Shown: in pieces, positions 1-12,086 of the stretch
Position numbering within the stretch: position 1 is the stretch's first letter
Layout: the number at the start of each line of letters is the position of its first letter
From: Bactericera cockerelli
Lineage: Eukaryota; Arthropoda; Insecta; Hemiptera; Triozidae
Length of the DNA: 64,000 nt
Direction: 5' to 3'
Assembly: GCA_024516035.1 (NCBI GenBank)
Contig: CM044962.1
Location: 9,009,595-9,073,594 of the forward strand
Notes under the pieces: generated by a model
Database searches by the model: none
Told to the model about the DNA's origin: nothing
What the model saw: only the letters and a program-made list of their open reading frames with translations
Translations under genes and position numbers: made by a program

Positions 1-111
1 AAAGAGGTCTAAAGAGCATGAAAACACTGCAAATGATATCGATGTTTTTTGTGTTATTTCTTCGAAGTCTTCATGGAAATTTGGCTGTTACTTACCTCTT
101 AGTATCTGGTA

Positions 112-1333
112 TTACCCCCTTCGAGCTTGTATGACAGCCTGCAATCGATTTCTCATGGACTTGATTAGGTTGGCAGCCGTTTCTTGATCGATAGTCTCCC
201 ACTCCTCATAAAGCGCCTGTTTCAGGTCCCTGTGGTTCATTGGGGGCGGGTTTCGAGCATGGACACGTCTTTTAAGCTCGTCCCAGAGGTGTTCAATAAG
301 ATTAAGATCAGGACTGTTGGCTGGCCAGTTGAGGGTTCGAATACCGTATGACAGCCTGCAATCGATTTCTCATGGACTTGATTAGGTTGGCAGCCGTTTC
401 TTGATCGATAGTCTCCCACTCCTCATAAAGCGCCTGTTTCAGGTCCCTGTGGTTCATTGGGGGCGGGTTTCGAGCATGGACACGTCTTTTAAGCTCGTCC
501 CAGAGGTGTTCAATAAGATTAAGATCAGGACTGTTGGTTGGCCAGTTGAGGGTTCGAATACCGGCCTCTTGGAGAAAGTCACTTACAATACGTGCTGTAC
601 GAGGTCGGGCATTGTCTTGCATTAACACGAATCCATCACCCACAAAACCTGCATAAGGGACAACATGATCTTCAATGATGTCAGTGACATACCTCTCTGC
701 AGTTAGGTTACCTCCTTGTCCTCCACAATTGATGATAACGAGCTCTGTTTTAATTTCCATAGAGATTCCACCCCAGAAGATACAAGATCCTAAACCAAAA
801 CTCACAGTTTCTTGAATATAACATTGATTATACCGTTCACCTGGTCTTCTATACACCCTTTTACGTCTGTCATTGAAGAACAAGCAGGGTCGGCTCTCAT
901 CCGTGGACAGAACGTGCCCCCATTCCCCATTTCCTCAATCAGCGTGTTCAAGGGCAAATTGTAAATGACGTTGTCGGTGTTGTCTGTTGAGTTTGGGTCC
1001 CGTAGCTTTTCTTCTTGGTATGAGACCTTTCTTTTTCAAGCGTCTCCTTACTGTCCAAGGGCTGACATCAACACCAGTGGCCATAACAAGCTGCTGTTGG
1101 ACCTCAACACCAGACATGTCTCGATTTCTTAAGCTTGTCATGACAGCAAATCGGTCCTCCTGGGCAGTTGTCTTCTTTGGTCTCTGATCATAGCTACCTG
1201 TCTGCCGATACCTTTGGTAAATTCTGTTCACCTTAGACTTCGACAAATTTAGCTCCTTAGCAACATTTCTTTGCTTAACACCTTGACTCACAAGTAAAAC
1301 CACTTTCACAGCTATGGAGTGCGATGTCTCCAT
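112..1333 (-). mobile_element. Decayed Tc1/mariner (DD34E-type) transposase
   Basis: Reading down from an ATG at 1333, the frame encodes an N-terminal helix-turn-helix region (KVVLLVSQGVKQRNVAKELN and following) and then a DDE core with STDESR, MQDNARPRTA and NSPDLNLIEHLWDELKRR, the classic Tc1 signature. The frame is continuous from 1333 to 308 apart from one in-frame TGA at 935-937, where relatives usually have a Trp (HADW), so it is a point-mutated pseudogene. A 217-bp tandem duplication (129-345 and 346-562) then repeats the region after the second catalytic Asp and changes the C-terminus. The original C-terminal end (AVIQARRG, stop at 112-114) survives in the outer copy. I could not define the element's terminal inverted repeats. 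Confidence 0.93.
129..562. repeat. 217-bp tandem duplication inside the Tc1 transposase
   Basis: The segment starting gtatgacagcctgcaatcg at 129 starts again at 346. The two 217-bp copies are almost identical (for example gttggctgg against gttggttgg), so the duplication is younger than most of the transposon's decay, or arose by slippage or assembly. Confidence 0.9.
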
Positions 1334-1339
1334 GATGAA

Positions 1340-3160
1340 AAGAAAAATTCAACTGAATTTCCTTCCTCATAGTGTTGCATTTAAGGAAATTCAATAATTT
1401 ACTGGCCAAAAAAGCGTTATCACAACAAAAAATCAAATTTAAAATACCCTCGGTGCACGTGTTTTCATCAACAAAATGAGGTGTTTCTGGAAAGTGGCCA
1501 TTATCATTGTTGCATAGTACATAACCCGGACACATTGTGTATTTTCTGAAAGGTATGAGTACAAGCTTTTCAAATATATGCATACTTTAACAACTTCATG
1601 CCACACAAATTGACGAGGACCAACTGAAACGGTGAAATGTCCTGTCCCGAATTTATTGCTCTCAAGTGTATATTGAAAATACCGGGCCAGATTATTTTTA
1701 AGTCCAAAAAAAAATAATAATTTATAAAAGAAAGTAATATAACATAATCTTTTGTATTAGTAATTTCTACCTTGACAAAACACAAAAAAATATTCGACAA
1801 AGAGAGTGATATTTCAAAAAAATCATGCACAATTCAGTTTTTATGTCAATTACTGAAAATAAAATTTAATAAAGAGAGTGATAAATCAAAATTTACGCAA
1901 ATATCACTATATTCCAAGAACTGTACGTCTCGATCCAATGAGCTCTTGGTAACAACTGATCGTAATACCATCTTGTTCCAACCTCCTCCACTTTTTCGAC
2001 ATAATCAATAAACAACACTAGTGCTATCTCGGGAACGGTAAGGGCTAGAATTATAATTCTTATACCAAACGAAAGGTCTCGTTTCGCTTATTTCGATAGA
2101 GTAATAAAAAAAAATTCATGATTTTTGACATATCACCATCTAATTCTGAGGGTGCGGTATATATTAAGTATTAGATGGATGTGAAATTAAGCTTGAAACC
2201 CCCGTCGTGTATGACCATGCAGTTAAAAAACGATCAAACTCAAATAAAACAAACGAACTTGAAAACCATGTCTTACTCTTACGATGTTTGGAGAAAATTG
2301 AACGTATGCTATCCACCAAACAGCTTGAATTTACCTCAACCATTTGACCCAGAATGAGCCAAAAGGCTGGATTGTGCAAGAGGACAGAACTGTAGACAAC
2401 CATTGTGTTAGTGAGACTGACGTGGTGGACTTTCCAACCGTCTGGCTTCTAAAGAATATTTTGCCTTGTTTTTGTACTAATGAGTGACTAATTGGCAAAA
2501 AAGACATTTATCAGTGCTCGATGTAAGAGTAGTTGCTTCTGTGAAACACCTGTTGAAATCTGACGTCATCTAATACCACTGAGATCATATTATAACATAG
2601 AGGGATCCTTACCTATCTCGAGTTGAACAAATTTATGCGTCCAACTTTGAACAGCTGATGGTCCCTCTTTCAACAAATCCCGGCTTCTGATTGGTTCAAT
2701 TTTTTTGAATTTTTTGTTTACCTCATGCAGTGCCGGATATCTAAACATCCTTCATTTTCACGTCAGATATCAAGTCTTATATTACTACATAATAAGTAGA
2801 AAATAAGGAAAGTAAAAGAGGAAACAAAGACAAAAAAAACTAATACGTAAGTATGAAAAAAGTAAAAATATTATTTTAGAAGAATTAGGTAGTTTAACTA
2901 CCCACTCCTTCGCGAGAGAAAAATTACTACAACTCCGGCACTGATTTTGAAATCAGCTGATGGTCCCTCTTGGACGCAAATGTTGATACATCGGGTTCCC
3001 TCTATGTAGTATGTTATATGATCTCAGTGTCTAATACACTCAACAAACACAAACTAGTTCAATACAACTTGCAGAACTATGTTACCTATAGATACATATT
3101 ACATATGTACGTGGAAAGCATTTCTGTTCCTCGGCTCGTTTATTATAATTCATTTTAGTG
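1340..3160. other. Gene-free AT-rich stretch
   Basis: Only short chance ORFs and AT-rich sequence are visible. Around 2020-2110 there is weak similarity (ctcgggaacggtaagggc) to the internal part of the MITE family copied at 6916 and 58252. Confidence 0.5.
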
Positions 3161-3162
3161 TA

Positions 3163-3240
3163 GTCATCGTAGCCGGGTGGTGTAGCCCACCCGGGTTCGA
3201 TCCCCAGCGGAGTCGGATTTTTTAGGCTCTGCATTACTTT
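3163..3240 (+). mobile_element. tRNA-derived SINE head fragment (family A)
   Basis: An A-box-like region (gtagccgggtggtgtagc) is followed by a good B box (gggttcgatccccagc) and then ttaggctctgcattactttggatg, which is the start of the shared family A body. Confidence 0.65.
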
Positions 3241-4215
3241 GGATGTTATTATTAAACATATTGGATCAAGTTTTATTTACATTGAATATATACAATACAT
3301 AGAAAATGAAATTAATAGAACAAAACTTGATCAAGGGCGGTGCTAATGCCAACGGCATTCTCTTCGGGGTCCACTCCATACCTCGTGAAGTAAAATTAGA
3401 GGTTTGCAAAACCGGGTACTTTTGGCTTTTTTTTTTATATAGAAAAGCTCTTTTAATGAAAAATTGTGCACTTATTAAAAATTATAGGTCCTGGAGCATA
3501 AAAAAGAACTAAATTCATCACAAGTACCTACATTTTTTCCCAAGTTTCTAGCTATTATAGAAAAGCTTCTAAGGCTATATAAAATAAAAAGTGGTACCCG
3601 GTTTTATCCGACTTTTCCCTTCTATAATTTTGCACTATCTAGGTACTATTTTTTAATTTGTGTACCGCTGTGAAACACTCATTAATAAAACATCTTTCTG
3701 TCTCTCTCGTGATCTATGAGCAGTTGTAGGAACTGTTCAATTACACGCGCACACTTCTGAATCCGACTTAACCCGTTGAGAGAAAAAAAAAAACACGCTG
3801 AAATTGTCGAAAACAATGTTATCTGGTTTCCTCTTTAATTTGTAAATATCTAACACCCATGATAGATACATAAAACCTGATTGACTTGTGAAGTTAAAGG
3901 AATTTAGACTTACCTCCGATAGGTAGTATTTTTATTATTATTTGAACAAAATAAATAAACTTGTATGACACCACACAACTTTCCTTATCACTCAAATATA
4001 AATAAAATCCGCAATTGCATGGTGATTGAATGACGAGTTAACGAAAAATAAATATTATCAAATTCGTAATCAACACATCAAAAGCATTTTATTTGATATG
4101 TCACAACCCCCATCCAGGATGTATAATAAATAACCGCCAGATGGCGGTCGAAAAGACCCCACCGATTTCAAGTTTTGTGCCGCATCTTCTTCCTACATGA
4201 GTTTTACCTTCCAAA
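3241..4215. other. Gene-free stretch
   Basis: AT-rich DNA with no supported exon. The 68-residue ORF at 3306-3512 shows no recognisable motif and lacks splice context. Confidence 0.45.
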
Positions 4216-4218
4216 GTT

Positions 4219-4353
4219 TAAGGGCGAAATTAATAGACGTTTTTGTAATGCCTCTTGGGCGCTAAGTCACGGATTGCGTACGGTGTAAGATAGGGAAAAC
4301 CGACAATTAGCAAGGACTTAAGTTATTGATGATGTCTATTAATTCCGCCCTAA
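4219..4353. mobile_element. MITE with TTAGGGCG-type terminal inverted repeats, copy 1
   Basis: The ends are near-perfect inverted repeats (taagggcgaaattaatagac at the left and gtctattaattccgccctaa at the right). The central part (gcgctaagtcacggattgcg) recurs in the copy at 48923-49057. Confidence 0.8.
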
Positions 4354-5154
4354 GTCTCTAGCTCTTACCGTTCTTAAGATATTCTGTTTACAAACAGATA
4401 GACACACGGACCAATATAACTGAAACTTTGGATTTAGGCTCTGCGGGCTCTAAAACGTTTTTTTTGGCACTGAAAACTGACGATTGAAAATTTTGTGTGG
4501 AACAACTACCTACTTTCCTTTCTCTAAGAAAAGGAAATTAAAAAGGCTGTAGAAGTGTAGAACCACTCATAAAAAAAATCCATCGGATTTTTGTAACGGT
4601 CATTGTATAAATTCCATTTTCTGTTAAAGGCAAAAGAAAAACATATCCACATGCATATCAGCACCCTTGTCACGTAGCCAAGGTATCTTTTGAAAGCTGA
4701 AACCCAGACATTTTCTCCGCTAAGAAACGTGACGTGATGGTCAGTGCGTGCGTGGCTATTTTGCTGTTACTTCTTTATTTTATGTAAAAGAAAGGTATAA
4801 GTTTATTCAACTTATCTTTATCTACATTAATACAAACACAGTAATTACAAATTCAAACACAATATCTACAAATACAAAAATAATATCTATAAAGTATCTA
4901 CAAATGATGAAGCATCAGCATCTCTTCAATATTTTCTTCATTCGTTGTCTAAAAATAGGTACTAAGCAAGAAAAAAAGAGAGAAAAAGATAATAAAATAC
5001 CTACAGTATTTTTTTAACAACCACCTCTCTTTTTCATTAAAAAAAAAAAAATTAAGGAGGGAAAGCAAAGTTTACAAAACACCATTATTATTATTATTTA
5101 TTCCTTTCACAAAATACAAAGAGCGCGTCCATACTTAATTCAATTATTCACGGT

Positions 5155-5369
5155 CGAAAGGTGTAGAGGCAGAAAAGGGAGAGAGAGTGAGAGAGAGAGA
5201 AAGAAAGGGAGAGAGTGAATGAGGAGAGAAGGTGGGAGGAGAGAGAGAGAGAGAGATGGAGGGAGAGAGAGGGAGAGAGAGAGAGATGGAGGAAGAGGAA
5301 GAGAGAGAGATGGAGGAAGAGAGAGAGAGGGGGAGAGAGAGACGGAGGGATAGAGAGAGAGTGAATGAG

Positions 5370-5400
<31 letters not shown>

Positions 5401-5420
5401 GAAAGAAAAGAGTAAAAGAA
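5155..5420. repeat. GA-rich microsatellite tract
   Basis: Imperfect (GA)n with interspersed GGA and GAAA over about 260 bases. Ser/Leu-rich ORFs in several frames here are low-complexity artefacts. Confidence 0.95.
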
Positions 5421-5584
5421 AAGATAAGGCAATATTTAAAGTTTGAAAACACAAAATTGAGAGGCTACAAAGGGTGGGGGCTTTTAAAAATTCAGGGGTG
5501 AGGTAAAAATGTCTTTTAATTACCTTATCCAGTCCTGCGCAAACTACTTTATGTCCAGAGGTCGTGAGTTCAAGTCTCGAAAAA

Positions 5585-5800
5585 GTCAAGTGGTTAACGC
5601 GCTAGTTTGGTAACCTAGGTAGCGTAGAGTTTGGTAACCCAGTGCATGATTTTTTTCCTCATAATGTCGTTTGAGTTTTTTTGACCAGTTAGTAATAAGA
5701 CTCTGAGGGTTAGGTGGTAGAAAATGCTTTGAGCATTAACCATAACCACGCCTGGTGTGGTGGTTTCCTTCCACTAAAGAGTGTTATTGTATTATTATAA
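5585..5800 (+). mobile_element. tRNA-derived SINE (family G)
   Basis: A tRNA-like segment (caagtggttaacgcgctagt) is followed by the diagnostic tail ctctgagggttaggtggtag and the ccttccactaaagagtgtta box. Inverted copies with the same order lie near 21.1 and 32.2 kb. Confidence 0.75.
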
Positions 5801-5860
5801 AAAGGCTGATGAATTATTTTTTACCAACCAAGTAATTTACATGTGAGCTTAACATTTCAG

Positions 5861-6076
5861 GTACAAAAAAACATCAAAACAACTGCTGGAATAAAGTGTT
5901 TCTTTAGACCAAACCAGGAATTATACCGGGTGTTCATAAAGTCCGCCAACACCAGATTAGATATTTTAAAACAATTTAAAGCTGGAAAATTGAAAGAAGA
6001 ACCAAATGCATGGCTTATCCCTGATTTGTTTGAGTTAACCGACCACATAGGCACAATACTGAGGGTTAGGTGGTAG
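5861..6076 (+). pseudogene. Candidate exon or coding remnant, unknown protein
   Basis: A good 3' splice-site motif (taacatttcag) ends at 5860. A 71-codon open frame then runs to TAG at 6074-6076 and includes FFRPNQELYRVFIKSANTRL and LFELTDHIGTIL. The amino-acid composition looks like real coding sequence, but I do not recognise the family. The last codons (RVRW and stop) overlap the SINE family G motif gagggttaggtggtag, so the natural downstream boundary has been lost to a SINE or the segment is itself TE-derived. No neighbouring exon was found. Confidence 0.3.
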
Positions 6077-6079
6077 AAA

Positions 6080-6912
6080 ATTCGATTATTAACGTCCACT
6101 AAAGAGTACGTATGTTGTTGTTGTTGTTGGCTACAGCTGGAGGGGAGAGTGATGGTCTCCAGCCAACTTTATTTAAAAAGTTGGCTCGTCCTGAACCACA
6201 TATTTCTATGTGCGATCAACCATCATGAGGACTTGGACATTTCTTTATACCTAAGCCAATAAACCCATAGGAAACTGCAAGCTATCCTGGCTTGTAAGAG
6301 TTGGCTAGTCTGTTCTCTGTTTATAGTCCTCTGGCGAGAAACTGGTCTTCTCCCTGTTCAACGTCCTCCAGACAGATGGGGGACGTTATTATTATCTTCA
6401 ATCATCATCATTTAAAAATACCATTATATATGAATGATTGGATTGTGAGAATGAATTAATGACTCATTAGTTATGATTAGTGGATGAACGAATGAATGAA
6501 GAGGTACTCATAGTAACTATTCAATCTATTCATAAAATTCATACAATACAATAATAGGTACAATAGCTCTCCATGGCTCCATGCTGTCTAGAATTCTTAG
6601 ATTCCTAGAAATTCTCAAGAATGAATGAGATCACAAGTAGCTTCTGTTCTACAGTTTTCATGCAGGGCTCGGAAATGGCTGGAATCTAGGTTTTTTTCTA
6701 AGAATTTGGAAACAATTTACTTTAAAATTCTTTGGAATGTCGGCAAATACCTAATATAGATTTATAGGTACCTAATTATAATTATGTAACTGTTTTGGTT
6801 TGAGAGAAATTCTTTTATGCACCTACTTTTGTGTACCAATGTATTTGTGTAGGTAGGTACCTATATATTTATGTATACATACCTATTATTATCAAATATC
6901 GGAAGTAATATG
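6080..6912. other. Gene-free stretch
   Basis: Contains a short (GTT)n run near 6115 and a local inverted pair around the words ccaacttt / aaagttgg (6160-6185). No exon is supported. Confidence 0.45.
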
Positions 6913-6915
6913 CTA

Positions 6916-7505
6916 TTTTACTTTCCTCATTATAAAATAAGGAAAGAGTTGTATTCATCGAAAATTTGACCTACCCAGAGTTTTTCACATTTCTGGACAA
7001 ATCATAGCCTCAGGATACCAAAAAAATATTTTCAGACATTGGTCCGTGCGTCCATTAACACGATATCTCGAGAACGGTAAGAGCTATAGAAACTTGATTT
7101 TACATACCTACCACACGAATCACGAAACTTTTGGATGAAATCGGCCGCACTCTGTGGTCTCAGTGCCGTTCATCTGGATTGGTTAAAGATACAAAAGAAA
7201 GTTAGAAAACAACATTTTCTAAGATTTAAAAAAAAAATAGTTGGGATTTGCTCAGATCATTTTTTTGATATCTTGAACTTTTTGGAATCCGGCCCCAATT
7301 TACCGGTATTTTGGAGGGGTCCCGCTTGGACTAACATTTTTATTATCTATCTTATATGGGAGTTGTGAGATATCAAATCTATTGATTTTGAGATGCTAAT
7401 TAAGAATTTGACACCGATTTTCCACTATCTGTTACCGTTGACTCACCAGTGGCGGAATTTGACTTCTTTTCGAGTGATATGGAAAGTCGTGTTTTGTCAC
7501 ACCAG
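6916..7505. mobile_element. Full-length ~590-bp MITE (actttcctta family), copy 1
   Basis: It begins actttcctcattataaaat and ends gatatggaaagtcgtgt...cacaccag. The internal landmarks (aaatttgacctacccag, ttcacatttctggac, atctcgagaacggtaagagc, tttttttgatatcttgaac) occur in the same order in the copy at 58252-58850. No transposase is encoded. Confidence 0.8.
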
Positions 7506-7861
7506 TTTATTTTAGAGGTGATTTTCATAGCCTTCCGTATTTCATAAGCCATGAACAACAGACACTGACTTTTATGGTGATCTTGAGGATTGCCCATTCC
7601 GTAGTAGGTATGCCTCCCCTCCTAAGGGTCAAAAGTGACATAATATTTTCCATTTAGGTGATAAAAATTGTTAAAATAATAAGAGTAGGTATTCATTTTA
7701 ATTTAGCATTTGTAAAAAATAATTGTAAAACTTGTCATTCAGAAATTTACATGACCATTTGTTAAGTATCCAAATGTCTTTTCTAACTTTTCTTAGCGAC
7801 AGATATTTTAAATATCTTTTAGAAAAAAATAATAATTCATCAATAAAATTATGATAAATAT

Positions 7862-8440
7862 GCATTCAAAATGATCTTGATTTTCTATCAAAACATAATT
7901 TACATTTATATTTTTTTCTAGGGTCACCCAAGTTAAAAGATGAGATTGCCTAGTGCCAATTGATGACGTCATGTAATAATATTAGAATAATTACCTTTTG
8001 TACTTAAAGATATTGTACCCAAAATGAGTCATATTTTACAGCTGTACAAAATTGATAGATTTGCATAAATGATCTTGATTTTCCATCAAAACATATTTTA
8101 AATTTATGTTTTCTTTAGGGTCACCCAAGTTGAAAGATGAGATTGCCTAATTGTGCCAAAATTGATGAGATGTAATAATATTAGAATAATTACCTTTTGT
8201 ACTTAAAGATATTGTACCCAAAATGAGTCATATTTTACAGCTGTACAAAATTGATAGATTTGCATAAATGATCTTGATTTTCCATCAAAACATATTTTAA
8301 ATTTATGTTTTCTTTAGGGTCACCCAAGTTGAAAGATGAGATTGCCTAATTCTGCCAAAATTGATGAGATGTAATAATATTAGAATAATTACCTATTGTA
8401 CTTAAAGATATTGTACCCAAAATAAGTAATATTTCACAGC
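7862..8440. repeat. Tandem repeat, about 199 bp x 3
   Basis: The word agggtcacccaagtt recurs near 7920, 8117 and 8316, and each copy is followed by gatgagattgcctaa and taatattagaataattacct. Copies 2 and 3 are nearly identical; copy 1 is more diverged and carries a small insertion (gacgtcatg). Confidence 0.92.
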
Positions 8441-9050
8441 TGCACAGCCAAACTTGAATGTGGTTACCTTTTATACCAATAATCCAAAATGTATCCAATA
8501 TCTTCTTGATTCAATGTCTTTATTGCAAAATCAGATGACAAGAGAAGTGCCCTGCCCTTCTTGGCATTTTTTTTCTACTGAGATCCTTAGAATAGGTAAT
8601 TTCATAATTTCAATAATAATTAGACATACGAATAAAGTTATTTTGATTTGAATCACAATAATAATATGATCCATTGAAGATTACCATCTTATATTTTTAC
8701 CATCGCGGGGTGAATGAAGAAAGAAAATAGTACAATAGAAATGAAAATATTTACAAAAAAAAAGAAATTTGTGTGGTTGATTTTTATCTTTTTTCTCAAA
8801 TCCTGGCTGTTTCCACAAGGAGTGTCAAGTTTAATTTAATTCTATATTTCTCGTACAATGAACTCGACGAACAATACATATTAAGTGGTTATATCAGATT
8901 ATTAGCGTCATCTTGGGGTGGCGTTATCATAGCAATACCTTGCTAGTTGGGGACAATCCTCATCAAATTTTTACATGTTTTTAATTTATTTATTATTAAT
9001 TTATTTTATTTTTCAAAATTTAAATTCTATATAGGTAGTTGAACCTATAG
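8440..9050. other. Gene-free stretch
   Basis: AT-rich sequence with no repeat family that recurs elsewhere in the window and no supported exon. Confidence 0.4.
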
Positions 9051-9052
9051 GA

Positions 9053-9350
9053 GTGCGATATTAGCTCAGTGGTTAAGCACTCGCTTGCCATGTGGAAAGT
9101 CCCGGGCCTTATTTTGACATCAGGAAAGTAATCAACACAATATTATGATAACTATTTATTATTAACAAAAAACCGTGCGATATTCGTCTCTAAAAATTAA
9201 CTCTAAGATCGATAAGGCGGACGGACTTGTAATCTGGAGGTCGGTGGTTTAAGCCGGATTCAGCGTAGATTTAGTAAAGCGAGTTTGAGTAGTTGTGATA
9301 TCACGAAAGTGATTAACACAAATATGATAACTTAACTTATTAATAAAAAA
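9053..9350 (+). mobile_element. Two adjacent tRNA-derived SINE heads (families B and F)
   Basis: A family B head (gatattagctcagtggttaa, actcgcttgccatg) is followed at about 9116 by the sequence that normally ends family F (tgacatcaggaaagtaatca). A family F copy follows, with gatcgataaggcggacggac, the ggaggtcggtggttt B-box region, and a body ending gatatcacgaaagtgattaa. Exchange between SINE families appears to have occurred. Confidence 0.7.
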
Positions 9351-10030
9351 AACCGTGCGATATTCGTCTCTAAAAATGTCCTCACACCAGCAAACGAATG
9401 CCTCTCGAGAAATATGTGAGATTGTAGGTATAAGATTTTATTTATTGGTGTTCCACTGAATTTTCTATTGTGTCCTTTATTCACCGTCTAACTAGAATTG
9501 TTAAATGGAGTAGGTACATGTCTCGAAGTTGTAAGAGAACACTTCAATAATCCAATAGAGAGCCATTGTGTGGTATTGTTGCAGTATTAAGATACAATGA
9601 GATATTTTGACGTGAAATATGACGAAGCTAATTCCTCAGGTTGAGAAATATTTGGATTTCTCTGGAATGAATGAAGGTATTAGGTGTGTTGGGCATTAAA
9701 AATGATCCGAAGTGTATTGAACCCTAATCCCAAGTTACGAGGGTACTTATACTTCCCCTGATTTTGTCTTCCTCAGTAGCATGATCGAGCCGTAACCTGG
9801 AGGTCAGTCGATCGAGTCTCAAGCTGTGAAAATATAGAATTCAGATTGAGATAATATTATGAATTATTGAGACAAACCGGTATATTTATTTATTTACAGT
9901 TTATTTTTTTAGAAAACAATCAACAACAACAAATTTTAGAACATTAAATTAAAAAAAAAAAAAAAAAAAATAGAAATATGCACAAAAGAATAAAGAACAT
10001 TATTAATTTTTAATTACAGTTGTTTTGTAA
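9351..10030. other. Gene-free stretch with poly(A) run
   Basis: No exon is supported. A 19-base poly(A) run near 9951-9970 and a weak tRNA-like word (gtaacctggaggtcagtcga) near 9792 suggest an old SINE. Confidence 0.4.
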
Positions 10031-10036
10031 TCCGGA

Positions 10037-10189
10037 GGTGCGTGAAGATAGCACCCGACATTGCAGCTAGAATTATATACCACCTACCATAATTATGTAC
10101 TCTCAGGAACAACAAACCCCGAATTTCGCACTTCCAACCGTAACCGCAGGACAAAGGTTAAAACTTGTCGGGTGCTATCTTCACGCACC
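10037..10189. mobile_element. Small foldback element with 23-bp perfect inverted repeats
   Basis: The 23-base arm at 10037-10059 (core cgtgaagatagcacccgac) is repeated exactly in inverse at 10167-10189. The element is flanked by gtaatccgga at the left and gtaatccgag at the right, consistent with a target-site duplication. Confidence 0.75.
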
Positions 10190-10258
10190 TGTAATCCGAG
10201 GCGAAGTTAATGCCTTAGGCATTCTCTGCCACTTAACCAGTACAATTGTTCATGTTGT

Positions 10259-10585
10259 ACGCCAGCCTCCGTGGCATAACGGTTGTGACTACTGCCCGTA
10301 GTCTAGAGATCCTGAGTTCGATTTTCGGTTCGAGCAGACTTCTCACACAGAAAATTATTCTGTTCCGTCTGAAACAGTGAGGCTGGCTGGCATTTCCAGC
10401 CCAACCCAGGATGGGTGAGGTTAATGTAGGTAGCTGGTAGGATTTCCACCGAATCGAGGCTAAAACTTCCGTCCTAATTATTTTAAATCAATACGTTAAA
10501 ACCAAATAGAATGTTAGGACATGAAAGGAGCCTAGACATTGGATCTAGACGTCCATTAAATTCGCACACCACCCTGATAAATACA
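10259..10585 (+). mobile_element. tRNA-derived SINE (family C)
   Basis: The head is gccagcctccgtggcataac with B box gagttcgattttcggttcg. The body carries ggcatttccagcccaaccca, ggatgggtgaggttaatgta and aacttccgtcctaatta. The same order is seen at 13947. Confidence 0.8.
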
Positions 10586-10817
10586 GAAGGAATTTATTTA
10601 ATTTCATTGTACAGTTTTTGGTATCTGTACCTATTTTATGGACAAGGAATTATTATTATGATTACATTTAAGTTGTGCAGAATAATATAATTATGATGAT
10701 CTGAAGTGTATTAAATCCTAATCCATTGTGGGTGCATAGATTATTAAGTCAGACTTACTTACCATGTTTTCATATTCTTACCATCATCCCTATGTATATG
10801 TATAATAAAAACTAATA

Positions 10818-10892
10818 AAAATCCCCCAAAAAATATCGCTTCGTGACATAAAAAAAGTCCCGCCAAGTCGTTCCCCAAAAATATAAAAATAA
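10818..10892. mobile_element. Terminal fragment of the 339-bp-arm foldback family
   Basis: The sequence atcccccaaaaaatatcgct, cgtgacataaaaaaagtccc and ccaagtcgttccccaaaaat matches the outer ends of the palindromic element at 27462-28446 with a single visible change. It shows the family has more than one genomic copy. Confidence 0.75.
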
Positions 10893-11129
10893 AGAAAAAA
10901 AGTATTAAAAAAAAAACAGTTTCCCCATTGGGCTTAGCGGATCAATAGCTGAAACTACCTTCGAGCATGGGATGAAACAATCGGGCCTGTCCTGAACACA
11001 TAAAGACCCTATTCAACTATATTAGGCATGCATAAAACAACATCCCCATTGACAATACGGTCCAATTAGTCGCCTGGATACATGAATTTATAACATGGTA
11101 ACTGTTCAATTATACGAGGGGGTGGGATC

Positions 11130-11142
11130 AGATTCAGAGAGA

Positions 11143-11194
<52 letters not shown>

Positions 11195-11660
11195 GACAGA
11201 GAGAGAGAGAGAGAGAGTCTGTGATGGGGAGGGTAAGATAGAAGGGAAGGGAGAGGGAGGAAGAGAGAAAGAAAATTAGAAAAAGATAGTGTGTGTGTGT
11301 GAGAGAGAGATAAAGAGGGAAGGGAACAAGATGGGTGGAGAGCTGGAGAGAGACGCAGGGGGGCAAGGGAGGATAAGATAAGATAAATGGGGAGGATGAG
11401 AGGACAAGGAGAAGAGACAGTGAAAAGAGAGAGGTAAGAGATGAAGAGGGAGAGGGAGGAAAATAGAGATGATGGCGGAGGGGGGGACAAGGAGGAGAGA
11501 CAGTGAAAAGAGAGTGGTAAGAGATGGCATGGAGAGGGAGAGGGAGGAAGATGAAATCGAAATGATGGGGGGAGGGGGGGACAAGGAAAAGAGACAGTGA
11601 AAAGAGAGAGGTAAGAGATGGAGAGGGAGGAAAATAGAGATGATGGAAAGGAAATATAAT
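11130..11660. repeat. GA-rich tract with internal tandem blocks
   Basis: A (GA)n core at 11134-11215 is followed by a purine-rich region in which a block containing acaaggagaagagacagtga and aaagagagaggtaagagatg recurs three times (about 11403, 11488, 11580; spacing about 85-92 bases). Long Ser/Pro/Leu ORFs here are low-complexity artefacts. Confidence 0.9.
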
Positions 11661-11945
11661 GGAATGCTGAAAGGACAATGCCGACATTATGGGAGGTTTA
11701 TCTATGGGACTAATAATCCAGGTGTAATCGTGTAACGGGCACTAACGGAAATCCTACCTTGTCTAGTGATAGCGATCTCTTTACCTCTTTTTCTCTCTCA
11801 TCACTTTCTCTCTCCCTCTAATATCTACCTAGGAAAGTGAAAAATTCAGCGTTTTACATTTTTGTCATCTATTTTTTTCTTATGCAGTAATACCAAACTG
11901 TCTCTCTTTCTCTCTCTCCTCATCTCGAGATATCACCGTGTACAA

Positions 11946-11951
11946 TTTATT
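11946..11951 (-). terminator. Putative polyadenylation signal of the rsmJ-like gene
   Basis: AATAAA on the minus strand, 136 bases past the stop codon at 12087; it is the first canonical hexamer downstream. Confidence 0.5.
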
Positions 11952-12086
11952 TAACGTATTATTTGGTGTTAACTTCCTGATTTGATCTATTCAATCCCTG
12001 TGATTTGAACCAGCTAACCACATCAAATCAGTTTTCATTAAATCCTGTATTGAGCACTTTGCAACTAGTCAATAGTGGTCTAGAGC

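Noticed and set aside
5140..5589. 149-residue Ser/Leu ORF and its neighbours
   Set aside because: Translation of a GA/CT microsatellite, open in most frames. The same holds for ORFs at 11106-11687, 43432-43635, 47116-47445 and 61201-61740.
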